Of a DNA stretch of 64,000 bases, positions 38,884 through 49,360 are shown one piece after another. The DNA comes from an uncultured Pelagibacteraceae bacterium (lineage in GTDB: Bacteria > Pseudomonadota > Alphaproteobacteria > Pelagibacterales > Pelagibacteraceae). Below the pieces are notes generated by a model. That model ran no database searches and was not told where the DNA came from. It saw only the letters and a program-made list of their open reading frames with translations. The DNA lies in contig CACHOJ010000005.1 of NCBI GenBank assembly GCA_902581405.1, positions 1 to 64,000 of the forward strand. Reading direction: 5' to 3'. The position numbers and the translations under genes are program-made. Numbering within the stretch: the stretch's first letter is position 1; every line of letters starts with the position of its first letter.

Positions 38884-40881
38884 ATGCCTAAGAAAAAAAA
38901 AACAAAAAAAAAGGTTAAAAAAAAGATAGCTTCCAAAAAAGCTAAAGAGACTATTTATAAAACGCAAAAAGATTGGATAAGCAAAGCAATTGTAAATAAG
39001 TCACAATATTTAAAAAAATATAATGAGTCGATTAAGAATAATGATGGGTTTTGGAAAAAAGAAGGAAGAAGAATAAATTGGATTAAACCTTATAAAAAAA
39101 TTAAAGATGTAAAGTACAGCAAAGATGATGTTCATATTAAATGGTTTTATGATGGTACATTAAACGCATCAGCAAATTGTATAGATAGACATTTAAAAAA
39201 GAATGCTGATAAAACTGCGATTATCTGGGTTGGTGATGATCCAAAAGTTCAAAAAAAAATTAGCTACAAGGAATTACATAAAGAAGTTTCCAAAGCTGCA
39301 AATGGATTAAAAAATTTAGGAGTTCAAAAAGGAGATAGAGTAACAATTTATCTGACTATGATACCTGAGCTTGCATATACAATGCTAGCATGTGCAAGAA
39401 TAGGTGCAGTTCACTCAATAATATTTGGTGGTTTTTCTCCAGATAGTATCTCTGGTAGAATTAATGACTGTGAGTCCGATTATGTTATAACCGCAGATGA
39501 AGGTGTTAGAGGCGGTAAAACAATTCCACTAAAATCAATTGCAGATGAAGCGTTACAAAGCTGTCCAAATGTTAAAAAATGTATCGTCGTAAAAAGAACT
39601 GGAACAAAAAAAATAGATTGGTTTAGTGATAGAGATGTCTGGTATCATCATATGACCAAGAAAGTCTCCACAAAATGTGAACCTGAGGAAATGAGTGCTG
39701 AAGATCCTCTATTTATTCTTTACACTTCTGGTTCGACTGGAAAACCAAAAGGAGTTCTTCACACAACTGGTGGGTATATGGTTTATGCATCAATGACTCA
39801 TCAATATATTTTCAATTATAAACCAAAAGATATTTATTGGTGCACAGCTGATATTGGATGGGTTACTGGACATAGTTATATAATTTACGGACCACTTGCT
39901 AATGGTGCAACAACAATTATGTTTGAAGGGATACCAACTTATCCTGATACATCAAGATGGTGGCAAATAGTTGATAAGTATAAAGTTAACATTTTTTATA
40001 CTGCACCGACTGCAATTAGAGCTTTAATGAGAGAAGGTGATAAACCTGTTAAAAAAACTTCTAGAAAATCCTTAAAACTTTTAGGTACCGTTGGTGAACC
40101 AATAAATCCTGAAGCATGGGAATGGTATTTTAAAACTGTTGGAGATAGTAAATGCCCAATTGTAGATACCTGGTGGCAAACTGAGACAGGTGGAATTTTA
40201 ATTAGTCCTCAAACTGGAGCGATAGATTTAAAACCTGGATCTGCAACTAAACCATTTTATGGGATTAAACCAGAAATACTTGATAAGGATGGTAAGGTTT
40301 TAAAAGGAGAAGCTCAAGGCAGATTGTGCATCGCACAATCATGGCCTGGACAAATGAGAACTGTGTATGGAGACCACCAAAGGTTTATAGATACATACTT
40401 TTCACAATTTGATGGAAAATATTTTACGGGAGATGGGTGTAGAAGAGATAAAGACGGATATTATTGGATCACTGGACGAGTAGACGATGTAATTATTGTT
40501 TCAGGACATAACCTGGGAACTGCAGAAATCGAAAGTGCATTCGTAGCTCACCCAAAAGTAGCAGAGGCAGCGGTAGTTGGTTATCCACATGACATAAAAG
40601 GAAATGGTCTTTACTGTTACGTTACTTTAAATGCAGGAGAAAAAAGTACTCTTGATTTAGAGAGAGATTTAAAACTTTGGGTTAGAAAACAAATTGGTCC
40701 GATAGCAACACCTGATTTGATACAATTTGCTCCAGGACTTCCTAAAACAAGATCTGGTAAAATCATGAGAAGAATTTTAAGAAAAATAGCTGCTAATGAA
40801 CATGGTCAACTGGGAGATACAACGACCTTGGCAGATCCTTCTGTTGTCGATAGCTTAGTAGATAATAGAAAAAATATTTAA
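38884..40881 (+). CDS. acs: Acetyl-CoA synthetase with Lys-rich N-terminal tail
   Basis: [85 protein letters not shown]. Confidence 0.96.
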   Translation: MPKKKKTKKKVKKKIASKKAKETIYKTQKDWISKAIVNKSQYLKKYNESIKNNDGFWKKEGRRINWIKPYKKIKDVKYSKDDVHIKWFYDGTLNASANCIDRHLKKNADKTAIIWVGDDPKVQKKISYKELHKEVSKAANGLKNLGVQKGDRVTIYLTMIPELAYTMLACARIGAVHSIIFGGFSPDSISGRINDCESDYVITADEGVRGGKTIPLKSIADEALQSCPNVKKCIVVKRTGTKKIDWFSDRDVWYHHMTKKVSTKCEPEEMSAEDPLFILYTSGSTGKPKGVLHTTGGYMVYASMTHQYIFNYKPKDIYWCTADIGWVTGHSYIIYGPLANGATTIMFEGIPTYPDTSRWWQIVDKYKVNIFYTAPTAIRALMREGDKPVKKTSRKSLKLLGTVGEPINPEAWEWYFKTVGDSKCPIVDTWWQTETGGILISPQTGAIDLKPGSATKPFYGIKPEILDKDGKVLKGEAQGRLCIAQSWPGQMRTVYGDHQRFIDTYFSQFDGKYFTGDGCRRDKDGYYWITGRVDDVIIVSGHNLGTAEIESAFVAHPKVAEAAVVGYPHDIKGNGLYCYVTLNAGEKSTLDLERDLKLWVRKQIGPIATPDLIQFAPGLPKTRSGKIMRRILRKIAANEHGQLGDTTTLADPSVVDSLVDNRKNI

Positions 40882-41504
40882 ATCTTTACACGTTTAGAAA
40901 ACTCTTCTTTAATATTATCCCATTTCAATATCATAGAGTTAAGAACAATTTTCCTATCTAAAGTTTTTAATTCATTTGCAATTGGAGCCCAATTATATAA
41001 TGCTAAAGCACTTTCATTAAAGGGTAAAGATTTATAATAATCATCCCATTTTATTTTTTCTAATCTGTTCTTAAAACTTATTCTTGCTTCATCGACAATT
41101 TCCTTAGGCATTCCATTCTCTAATTCCTTATTAAGAATAGCATTATAAATTTCAGACGACTTACCTGTCTCTTTATAATTATAAAAAACATTTAAGTATG
41201 AAATTGTGTAAAATGATAAGTCTTGAAGTGAAATTGCATAAATATTCCATTTTGCAGTGTTTATTGATTTTAAAAATATTTCATCATCAAAATGCAAAAC
41301 CCATTTAGTACCCATTCTAGTTTTTAAATAATTATAGAGAGTAACTTGTGATACCCATGCTGATTTCTGCTGAATAAATTCTTCCAGATCCTCAATATTT
41401 TTTATTTTTTTCTTCGGCAAAATGCCTTTAAACATTGCTAACAAATAAACTTTAAAGTCTTGAAGTTTTATATCCTTCAGATTGAATCTGTATTTAAGGG
41501 CCAT
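40878..41504 (-). CDS. Conserved hypothetical protein
   Basis: 208-aa full-length ORF convergent with acs; no recognised motif. Confidence 0.65.
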   Translation of the reverse strand: MALKYRFNLKDIKLQDFKVYLLAMFKGILPKKKIKNIEDLEEFIQQKSAWVSQVTLYNYLKTRMGTKWVLHFDDEIFLKSINTAKWNIYAISLQDLSFYTISYLNVFYNYKETGKSSEIYNAILNKELENGMPKEIVDEARISFKNRLEKIKWDDYYKSLPFNESALALYNWAPIANELKTLDRKIVLNSMILKWDNIKEEFSKRVKI

Positions 41505-41590
41505 TAATCTAAGTAATATGTTGATGTATAATGTAAAAATGCCACAATATCGAGTGTTTTTAGGGGTTTAAATAAGTACGATTATCAGTA

Positions 41591-41608
41591 AGGTTAATTC
41601 TTTAACCT
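41591..41608 (+). promoter_or_regulatory. Short leader hairpin just upstream of the DUF4212 gene's Shine-Dalgarno
   Basis: AGGTTAA-TTCT-TTAACCT, followed by AGGGAGA and the ATG at 41625. Confidence 0.45.
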
Positions 41609-41624
41609 ATAGGGAGAGAAAAAA

Positions 41625-41891
41625 ATGTCAAAACAAGAACAACACTGGGAAAAAACCAGGGGCTTGCTTTTTATTACATTAGCAATCTGGTTTGTTTTCT
41701 CAATTGGCATCTTTCTTTTCGGAGCCGAAATGCAAGAATCTAGCATTAAACCATTTGGATATCCTTTAACGTATTGGTTTACATGCCAAGGATCACTTGC
41801 AATCTTCGTTATTCTAATTTTCTGGTTTGCAGGTCGACAAGAGAAAATAGATGATGAGTTCGGATTTACTGAAAGAGAGGGTGATCAATGA
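41625..41891 (+). CDS. DUF4212 small subunit of sodium/substrate symporter
   Basis: Two-TM protein HWEKTRGLLFITLAIWFVFSIGIFLFG...GYPLTYWFTCQGSLAIFVILIFWFAGRQ preceding an SSS transporter. Confidence 0.9.
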   Translation: MSKQEQHWEKTRGLLFITLAIWFVFSIGIFLFGAEMQESSIKPFGYPLTYWFTCQGSLAIFVILIFWFAGRQEKIDDEFGFTEREGDQ

Positions 41892-43702
41892 TAAAAGGTA
41901 AATTTATAGATAATCTACCTAAGATCTATGGAATATATACTGGAGGTTTTCTAGTATTTATCATCCTTATGTCAATAGCTGAGCAAGCTGGCATGTCTAA
42001 AGAACTGATAGGAATATTTTTTGTATCATTCACAGTCTTAATTTATGCTTTAATTGGTTGGTTATCTAGAACACTTCAATCAGATGCTTATTATGTAGCT
42101 GGAAGGCAAGTACCTACTGTATTCAATGGAATGGCAACTGCAGCAGACTGGATGTCTGGTGCTTCATTTGTTGCTATGGCAGGTGGTATTTACTTTAAAG
42201 GTTACGGTTATATGGCACTACTAGTTGGTTGGACTGGTGGATATGTACTAGTTGCTGCTTTATTAGCACCATATCTTAGAAAATTTGGATGTTATACTGT
42301 ACCAGATTTTATAGGTACTCGTTATGGTGGTAACTTAGCGAGGTTCTGCGCTGTACTAGTTTTAACACTTGCATCATTCACATACGTAACTGCTCAAATT
42401 AATGCTACTGGAAGAATTGCTTCTGTTGCTTTGGATATTCCATTTAATATTGCAGTTTATGTTGGTCTAGCTAGTATTTTAATGTGCTCAATGCTTGGTG
42501 GAATGAGAGCTGTTACTTGGACTCAAGTTGCCCAATACATTGTGTTAATTATTGCTTACTTGCTTCCAGTATTCTGGATAAGTAGCAATATTGGAGCAGG
42601 GTTTTTCCCACACTTTATGTTAGCAGATGAAGTAGCAAGAATTGCAGAACTTGAAGGTCAGTTTGGTTTTGTGAAAAATTCAGCTGCTGATATGGCAACC
42701 GTTCCAAAAGGGTTAGCTCAGATAACTAAAGCTCACTCTGAAGTTAATGCAACACCTTGGGCATTTATCTCATTAGCGATATGTATGATGGCTGGAACAG
42801 CATCATTACCACACGTTATGATGAGATACTTTACTACTCCAAGTGTAAGAACAGCAAGAAGATCAGTAGGTTGGTCGTTATTCTTTATATTCCTACTTTA
42901 CTCTTCAGCTCCAATGTTAGCTACTCTATCAAAAATTTCATTGATGGATCCAAATTTAGCTACTGGTATTATTGGAAAGTCTATTGCTGAAGTTCAAGCT
43001 CTTGATTGGTATCAAAACTGGAACCAAGCCAAATTAATGTTCGTAAGTGACTTTAACGGCAACGGAACTTTAGAATTAAATGAGTTCTTCATGAAAGGTG
43101 ATGCTGTAGTGTTAGCAACACCAGAAATTGCTGGATTGCCTTATGTAATATCTGGACTTGTTGCTGCTGGAGGTATGGCTGCTGCCATGTCAACTGCAGA
43201 TGGTTTAGTTTTAGCTATTTCAAATGCATTATCTCATGACATTTACTATAAGATCATTAATCCAAAAGCTGAAACAGCAAAAAGATTAATTGTTGCAAGG
43301 ATACTACTTGTCTTAATTGGTTTTGCAGGAGCAACCATTGCTGCTTTAGAAATCAATGATATTCTTGGATCAGTTATTTGGGCTTTCGACTTTGCGATGT
43401 CTGGGCTATTCTTCCCACTTGTACTTGGTGTATGGTGGAAGAGAGCTAATGCTGCAGGTGCTGTTGCAGGAATGCTGCTAGGACTTGGATCTGGAACTGC
43501 TTATCTAGTTTGGGTCAAATGGTATGCTGGAGCAGGTTTCTTAGGTATTACAACTAACACCTTTGGACTTGTTGGAGCAACAGTAAGTTTAGTTGCAATG
43601 ATTGTTGTAAGCTTAATTACTGAAGCGCCTGACTCTGCTACTCAAAAAATGGTAGATGATGTGCGTGTACCAAGTGGTAAAACAATACTTGGAAAACAAT
43701 AA
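41888..43702 (+). CDS. Sodium:solute symporter (VC_2705/ActP-like) with EF-hand-like loop
   Basis: SSS-family profile (YYVAGRQVPTVFNGMATAADWMSGASF; AAAMSTADGLVLAISNALSHDIYYK). Confidence 0.93.
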   Translation: MIKGKFIDNLPKIYGIYTGGFLVFIILMSIAEQAGMSKELIGIFFVSFTVLIYALIGWLSRTLQSDAYYVAGRQVPTVFNGMATAADWMSGASFVAMAGGIYFKGYGYMALLVGWTGGYVLVAALLAPYLRKFGCYTVPDFIGTRYGGNLARFCAVLVLTLASFTYVTAQINATGRIASVALDIPFNIAVYVGLASILMCSMLGGMRAVTWTQVAQYIVLIIAYLLPVFWISSNIGAGFFPHFMLADEVARIAELEGQFGFVKNSAADMATVPKGLAQITKAHSEVNATPWAFISLAICMMAGTASLPHVMMRYFTTPSVRTARRSVGWSLFFIFLLYSSAPMLATLSKISLMDPNLATGIIGKSIAEVQALDWYQNWNQAKLMFVSDFNGNGTLELNEFFMKGDAVVLATPEIAGLPYVISGLVAAGGMAAAMSTADGLVLAISNALSHDIYYKIINPKAETAKRLIVARILLVLIGFAGATIAALEINDILGSVIWAFDFAMSGLFFPLVLGVWWKRANAAGAVAGMLLGLGSGTAYLVWVKWYAGAGFLGITTNTFGLVGATVSLVAMIVVSLITEAPDSATQKMVDDVRVPSGKTILGKQ

Positions 43703-43719
43703 TTAAAATATATTTATAT

Positions 43720-43740
43720 AGGGGCGAAGTTTTCGCCCCT
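43720..43740 (+). terminator. Hairpin terminator/processing stem after the symporter
   Basis: AGGGGCGAA-GTT-TTCGCCCCT, perfect 9-bp GC-rich stem; downstream T tract is weak. Confidence 0.6.
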
Positions 43741-43751
43741 ATTTAAAAATT

Positions 43752-44102
43752 ATGTCAGCAAACTTTCATCCTTTAGTTTATATAATTGATTATGTACTTG
43801 GTGTTATTATGTGGACATTAATTGGAAGGGTTGCAATGAATATTTTCCAAAGAGAAGACTCAGAATTTTTCTTCATGAAAGCATTTGTAAAACTGACAAA
43901 TCCACTTATAAAAATCTTTAAGCCAATTACTCCAAACTTTATCATAACACCTTTAGTACCATTGTACGTAGCATGGTTCTTTTATATGGGCCGTTTCTAT
44001 TTAATGCCTTATTTACTTGGTTATTCGGTGATGGGTATGCTTTCATTCCCTTTAGAAAGCCAAATAGCTCAAGAAATATACATGATATTTGGTAAAAAAT
44101 AA
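43752..44102 (+). CDS. YggT-like membrane protein
   Basis: YIIDYVLGVIMWTLIGRVAMNIF...FVKLTNPLIKIFKPITPNFI. Confidence 0.65.
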   Translation: MSANFHPLVYIIDYVLGVIMWTLIGRVAMNIFQREDSEFFFMKAFVKLTNPLIKIFKPITPNFIITPLVPLYVAWFFYMGRFYLMPYLLGYSVMGMLSFPLESQIAQEIYMIFGKK

Positions 44103-44120
44103 TTCAAATAAAATAAAAAA

Positions 44121-44145
44121 TTGATACTAATATTTCTAGTATCAA
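44121..44145 (+). promoter_or_regulatory. Perfect inverted repeat abutting the rpe start codon
   Basis: TTGATACTA-ATATTTC-TAGTATCAA; ATG begins at 44146. Confidence 0.6.
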
Positions 44146-44805
44146 ATGAAAAAAATACAAATTTCTCCATCAATATTATCCGCTGATTTTAGTCAACTGG
44201 GTAGTGAGATAAAAAAACTTGAGGAAGGTGGAGCTGACTTAATTCATGTTGACGTAATGGATGGCCACTTTGTTCCAAATCTAACCATAGGACCTCCAGT
44301 TATAAAAAATTTAAGAAAATATACTAAACTTCCATTTGATGTTCATTTAATGATTTCTCCTGTACACAAATATATTGAGAATTATGCTGAAGCTGGAGCA
44401 GACATAATCACAATTCACCCTGAGGCTACAAAGAATTTAAGAGATTCAATAAATCTTATTAAAAAATTTGGTAAAAAAGTTGGTGTATCCTTGAATCCAA
44501 AAACAGAAATAGAAACTGTAATTACTGAAATTGAAAATATAGACTTAATATTAGTCATGAGTGTAAATCCCGGTTTTGGTGGTCAAAAATTTATGCCCGA
44601 GGTATTAGACAAAATAAAAAAATTGAAAAAAATAAAAGATGAAAATAATTACAAATTCAACATCGAAGTTGATGGAGGAATTAATTTTAGTAATTCAAAA
44701 AAAGTTTTGGAGGCTGGAGCTGATATTTTAGTATCTGGAACCACAGTGTTCAAGGAAAATGGTGGTAATGTCAAAACTAATATTGAAAAACTAAAATCAA
44801 TGTGA
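44146..44805 (+). CDS. rpe: Ribulose-phosphate 3-epimerase
   Basis: SPSILSADFSQLG, HVDVMDGHFVPNLTIGP, VMSVNPGFGGQKFMP, VDGGIN. Confidence 0.97.
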   Translation: MKKIQISPSILSADFSQLGSEIKKLEEGGADLIHVDVMDGHFVPNLTIGPPVIKNLRKYTKLPFDVHLMISPVHKYIENYAEAGADIITIHPEATKNLRDSINLIKKFGKKVGVSLNPKTEIETVITEIENIDLILVMSVNPGFGGQKFMPEVLDKIKKLKKIKDENNYKFNIEVDGGINFSNSKKVLEAGADILVSGTTVFKENGGNVKTNIEKLKSM

Positions 44806-44806
44806 A

Positions 44807-46435
44807 ATGTTTCTAAAAGGATCTTTTAATTATATCAATGAATTTTATTTAATCTTTAAAAATCAAATCCGAAAACTTTACTTAAGCTCATCTATTTATA
44901 ACAAAAAGATTTCAAGAGTTGATGAAAATACTTTAGTTTATCAACCAAGTCTGAATATACTTAGTTCATTAATAAAATATGAAAAACAAAAAAATAAAAT
45001 TGAAAATTTTAATGTAAAATCTATATGGGAAAATAAAAATTTGAATTATAATAATTTTAAAAAACTTCATAGTTTTTATTGGCTTTTTTCAATAGACCTT
45101 AAATCTTCTAATCAAGTCACTCAGTCAATTATAAAGAATTGGATTAATAAAAATCAAAATTATGAAACAAGAAGTTGGGAAATAGATATTCTTTCTAAAA
45201 GGGTAATAGCATGGATTTCAAATTCAAAAATAACCTATGATGAGTCAGAAAATGACTATAAAAATAGTTTCAACGAAATAATCAGTAAGCAAGTTAATCA
45301 TTTAATAAATGAGATTAACAGATCGTCTGATGTTAATAACAAAATGATTGGTTGTTCAGCAATAATCCTTGCGGGAATATCATACAAAAATAACAAGTTT
45401 TTGGACTACGGATTAGATTTGTTGAAGAGAATTATCAATAGTTCTTTTGATAATAACTACTTTCCAAAATCTAGAAATATAAGACAGATGCTTTTTTATT
45501 TAAAATATTTTATTTTAATCAGAGAACTTTTGAAAGATTCTTTAAATGAAATTCCAGATTACTTAAATGAAATTATTCATTATCTTGGAAAATCTTATGA
45601 TTTTATTTGGGGGTCATTAAAACAAGGCTTATTATTTAATGGAAATAATAATTCTGATAATAAAGACTTTGATAAATATTTATCTCTTTTTAGATATAAA
45701 TTTAAAAATGATAAGTTCGATATATCTGGCTATACAATCTTAAGAAATAAAAATGCAGTTCTTGCTATGGATACAGGAAGTAATCCTCCAAGAAATTACT
45801 CAGAAAATTATCAAAGTGGACCATTATCATTTGAATTTTTTTTTAAAGATAAAAAACTAATTACAAATTCTGGCTATTTTCAAGATCACAATCATCAATT
45901 AAATTCGATTTCTAAAACTACCGCAAGTCATTCAACATTAATTTTAGATAATTCTTCTACTTGTAGTTTCAATAGAAATAGTAAAGGTCCTAGTTTAATT
46001 ACCAAAGGATTTAAAACTTTTAATAATGAAGTAACCTATGAAAAAAATTATTGGAGTATAAAATGTTCACATGATGGATATCTATCTAGATATGGAGTAA
46101 TTCATCAAAGAAACATAGAATTTGATATAGATAAAAATGTTCTTTTTGGAAAAGAAAAGCTTATAAAAAAAAAGAATTTTAAGGTTACAAACTTTGAAAT
46201 TAGGTTTCATCTTCTCCCAAATATTAAAATAACAAAACTTCAAGATAATAAATCAGTTTTAATAGAATTAGAAAATTCTGGCTGGAGATTTTTTTCAAAC
46301 GATGGATTGGTAGGGGTTGAAACTGGGCTATACTTTGGTAATAAAAATAAATATATTGAGAACCAGAATATTTTTATCTCAGGTATTACACAAAATAATG
46401 AGCAATTAATTAAATGGCAGATCAGCAAAATATGA
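44807..46435 (+). CDS. Heparinase II/III family protein
   Basis: GPLSFEFFFKDKKLITNSGYFQDHNHQLNSISKTTASHSTLILDNSSTC; rpe-hepII/III-purH context. Confidence 0.87.
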   Translation: MFLKGSFNYINEFYLIFKNQIRKLYLSSSIYNKKISRVDENTLVYQPSLNILSSLIKYEKQKNKIENFNVKSIWENKNLNYNNFKKLHSFYWLFSIDLKSSNQVTQSIIKNWINKNQNYETRSWEIDILSKRVIAWISNSKITYDESENDYKNSFNEIISKQVNHLINEINRSSDVNNKMIGCSAIILAGISYKNNKFLDYGLDLLKRIINSSFDNNYFPKSRNIRQMLFYLKYFILIRELLKDSLNEIPDYLNEIIHYLGKSYDFIWGSLKQGLLFNGNNNSDNKDFDKYLSLFRYKFKNDKFDISGYTILRNKNAVLAMDTGSNPPRNYSENYQSGPLSFEFFFKDKKLITNSGYFQDHNHQLNSISKTTASHSTLILDNSSTCSFNRNSKGPSLITKGFKTFNNEVTYEKNYWSIKCSHDGYLSRYGVIHQRNIEFDIDKNVLFGKEKLIKKKNFKVTNFEIRFHLLPNIKITKLQDNKSVLIELENSGWRFFSNDGLVGVETGLYFGNKNKYIENQNIFISGITQNNEQLIKWQISKI

Positions 46436-47976
46436 GTTATAAAATTAAAAAAGCTATTATATCTCTCTCTGATAAATCAGAAATTAAGTTAATATTAAAG
46501 GCTCTTAAAAAATATAAAATTGATATATTAAGCTCAGGGGGTACGTCTAAAGAAATTAAAAAGTTAGGGTATAATTGCACTGATATATCAGATTACACTA
46601 AAACAGATGAGATTTTGAATGGGAGAGTTAAAACGCTTCATCCTAAATTGTATGCTGGCATTTTAAATAAGAGAGATAACAAAACTCACAAAAAAGAAAT
46701 CAAAAAGAATAATTATGATGAGATAGATCTAATTGTAGTTAATTTTTATCCGTTTGAAGAAACATTAAAAAGAACAAAAAAACATAGTAAACTAATAGAA
46801 AATATAGACATTGGTGGTCCAACTCTTGTTAGAGCAGCAGCTAAAAACTTTCAATATACTACTGTTCTAACATCTCCACACCAATACAAAGAATTTGTTT
46901 CAGATTTAGAAAATAATAGAGGTTCAACAAGTTTAGAACTTAGAAAAAAACTATCTCAAGAAGCATTTAATTTAACAGCTTACTATGACTCAGTAATTTC
47001 AGGATACTTAAATAATAAGAACAATAATCATTTTCCTCTTAAGAAAACTATTCATGGGAATTTAGTAGAAGTACTACGATATGGGGAAAATCCTCATCAG
47101 AAATCTGCAATTTATAGTAAAAATAATAATTTAGATATATCTCAATTGAGTGGAAAAAAATTAAGTTATAATAATTTTAATGATATTTATGCTGCACTAA
47201 GTATTTCACGAACACTTCCAAAAAATAATGGATCTGTAATTGTGAAACATGCTAACCCTTGCGGTGTATCAATAAATAAAAATAATCTAGAAAGTTATAA
47301 AGAAGCTTTAGCTTGTGATCCTATAAGTGCATTCGGAGGAATAGTTTCGTGTAATTTTAAGATAAACAAAAAAATAGCTTTAGAATTAGATAAAATATTT
47401 TTAGAGGTAATTATTGGGCTTGGATTTGATAAAGAATCTTTGAAAATATTAAAAAAGAAGAAAAATTTAAGATTAATTGATGCTTCAAAGTTGGGTGAAC
47501 AAAACTTGATCAATATTACTACTCATTTCGACTCTTTATTTCTTCAATATACTGATAACAAAATTTTTACTAAAAATAATTTTAGAGTTGTCTCTAAAGT
47601 TAAACCAACAAAAAAAATTTTAGATGACCTATTGTTTGCATTTAATGTGTGTAGAAATGTAAAATCTAATGCAATTGTTTTAACTAGGAATAGTTCAACT
47701 ATTGGAATTGGATCAGGTCAACCAAGTAGATTGGATAGTTGCAAAATAGCAATTGATAAAATGAAAAAATTCCAAAAAATTAGTAAAAATGATATAATAA
47801 TAGGAGCATCAGATGCGTTTTTTCCATTTTTGGATGGAATCGAGACATTAGTTCAAAATGGAGTAAGTGCAATCATCCAACCTTCAGGATCTATTCGCGA
47901 TAAAGAAATCATTAAATTTGCTGATAAATTAGGTATTGTACTTGTATTTTCAAATACTAGACACTTTAAACATTAA
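46432..47976 (+). CDS. purH: Bifunctional AICAR transformylase/IMP cyclohydrolase (start likely MSYKIKK)
   Basis: ALISLSDKS-like start, GRVKTLHPKLYAGIL, NIDIGGPTLVRAAAKN, YGENPHQKSAIY, KHANPCGVS; ATGA overlap with the upstream stop. Confidence 0.96.
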   Translation: MSYKIKKAIISLSDKSEIKLILKALKKYKIDILSSGGTSKEIKKLGYNCTDISDYTKTDEILNGRVKTLHPKLYAGILNKRDNKTHKKEIKKNNYDEIDLIVVNFYPFEETLKRTKKHSKLIENIDIGGPTLVRAAAKNFQYTTVLTSPHQYKEFVSDLENNRGSTSLELRKKLSQEAFNLTAYYDSVISGYLNNKNNNHFPLKKTIHGNLVEVLRYGENPHQKSAIYSKNNNLDISQLSGKKLSYNNFNDIYAALSISRTLPKNNGSVIVKHANPCGVSINKNNLESYKEALACDPISAFGGIVSCNFKINKKIALELDKIFLEVIIGLGFDKESLKILKKKKNLRLIDASKLGEQNLINITTHFDSLFLQYTDNKIFTKNNFRVVSKVKPTKKILDDLLFAFNVCRNVKSNAIVLTRNSSTIGIGSGQPSRLDSCKIAIDKMKKFQKISKNDIIIGASDAFFPFLDGIETLVQNGVSAIIQPSGSIRDKEIIKFADKLGIVLVFSNTRHFKH

Positions 47977-47979
47977 AAT

Positions 47980-48318
47980 TTAGTTTAATTTATCTATTTT
48001 TGCAGCAAGTACGAAATCGCTTTCATGAAGCCCATTAATAGCATGAGTTTGTATTTTAATTTTAGCATAACCCCACCCAAACCATATATCTGGATGATGA
48101 CCTTCTTGCTCTGCAATTTGCCCAACTTTATTTATAAATTCTTGACTTTCCAAAAAATTATTAAATTTGAAATTTTTGATTATGTAATAATCTTTATCAT
48201 TTACAGATTCTACATCCCAGCCATCGACTTTTTTAAGATATTTGTGGATTTCTTTTAGATCAAAACTTGGAATACCACCCTCGCAAGGTATGCATTTTTT
48301 ATCAGCTAAATTATTCAT
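47980..48318 (-). CDS. Pterin-4a-carbinolamine dehydratase
   Basis: GWDVESVNDKDYYIIKNFKFNNFLESQEFINKVGQIAEQEGHHPDIWFGWGYAKIKIQTHAINGL. Confidence 0.92.
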   Translation of the reverse strand: MNNLADKKCIPCEGGIPSFDLKEIHKYLKKVDGWDVESVNDKDYYIIKNFKFNNFLESQEFINKVGQIAEQEGHHPDIWFGWGYAKIKIQTHAINGLHESDFVLAAKIDKLN

Positions 48319-48319
48319 A

Positions 48320-49156
48320 TTAATACTCTAAATCATCTAAATCCTTTTTAAAAGATTTATTTAACTTTTCTAAAATTTCTTTTGGTAATATTTTTTCCCA
48401 TCTATTACTAAAACCCAAATTAAAAAAACGTGTTTTTCTCTCCGAATTTTGCAAATATGTACTTTCTTCAAAACCCTCAATTTCCTCTTTATTTCTTAAA
48501 TTTTTAAAACTTGTTGAATTAATTGAATTTATTAGTTTCTTTTCATTTATTTTTGTTTTGTCATTTTTTAATTCATTTATAAATAAAATAATTTTTCTAA
48601 AAGACTCATACTTACTGTTTTCTAAGTCCTCATATTTAAGAAAAAGCGTTTTAAAATTTTTGGACATTTTCCAAGATTTATAATGATCTGACCATGAACC
48701 AAGAAATGTAAAATTGCTATGATCATTATCTCTAGATTTTTCCAATAATGAGGCATTATTATCAATTAATTTTGAATAAGCATATTCATAACTCATAGAA
48801 TAATGATTTTTCATTGATGTAATTATATTTCTAGGATCTCTAACTATGTAAATTGCACCTAAAGTCTGATTATTATTTACAAAATTATTTCCTTTAAAAT
48901 TATTCAATGTGTTATGAGTTTTTACAAAGTGTATTTTTTCGCCTGAAAAAAATTGCTCTTGGTTATATATCCAACTTTGACTAGCTTCTAATTCAGAGTA
49001 AATATTTTTTTTTGTAAATTTCACTGAAGGAAATTGAAGAATATTCATTAACAGACTGAAATCAAATTTCCCTTTTTTTGAAAAATAATATGAAGCAATA
49101 AAAGATCTTAAATAAGTATTTCCACTCTTAGGATATGAAGCAATCCAAATAATCAT
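48320..49156 (-). CDS. Sulfotransferase domain protein
   Basis: MIIWIASYPKSGNTYLRSFI (5'-PSB), AIYIVRDPRNIITSMKNHYS (3'-PB). Confidence 0.9.
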   Translation of the reverse strand: MIIWIASYPKSGNTYLRSFIASYYFSKKGKFDFSLLMNILQFPSVKFTKKNIYSELEASQSWIYNQEQFFSGEKIHFVKTHNTLNNFKGNNFVNNNQTLGAIYIVRDPRNIITSMKNHYSMSYEYAYSKLIDNNASLLEKSRDNDHSNFTFLGSWSDHYKSWKMSKNFKTLFLKYEDLENSKYESFRKIILFINELKNDKTKINEKKLINSINSTSFKNLRNKEEIEGFEESTYLQNSERKTRFFNLGFSNRWEKILPKEILEKLNKSFKKDLDDLEY

Positions 49157-49171
49157 AATGATAAATCTTGG

Positions 49172-49243
49172 AGCGGGCAATGGGACTCGAACCCACGACC
49201 TTCTCGTTGGCAACGAGACGCTCTACCACTGAGCTATGCCCGC
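49172..49243 (-). tRNA. tRNA-Gly (anticodon GCC)
   Basis: Minus strand GCGGGCATAGCTCAGTGGTAGAGCGTCTCGTTGCCAACGAGAAGGTCGTGGGTTCGAGTCCCATTGCCCGCT; full cloverleaf, GCGGGCA/TGCCCGC acceptor, anticodon loop TTGCCAA. Confidence 0.97.
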
Positions 49244-49360
49244 TTGTTCTATAAGTATTGAAAGTAGTAGCTTTTTTAAAATTAAGCAAGAGGCTATTTA
49301 AAAAAAAATATTAACTTTTTGCCAACTATAAGTATGGCTTTAATAAATTAAAAAAATAAA

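Noticed and set aside
34225-44102. Two YggT-like genes (34225-34515 and 43752-44102) as a duplication
   Set aside because: They share little visible sequence and the second call is weak; no repeat relationship could be supported.
49157-49213. Sulfotransferase N-terminus MPTRRSWVRVPLPAPRFII
   Set aside because: This is translation of the tRNA-Gly T-arm/acceptor region; the real start is MIIWIASY at 49156.
49172-49260. tRNA-Gly as an integration site for a mobile island with the sulfotransferases
   Set aside because: No integrase, no repeat of the tRNA 3' end, and no composition shift seen in the flanks.
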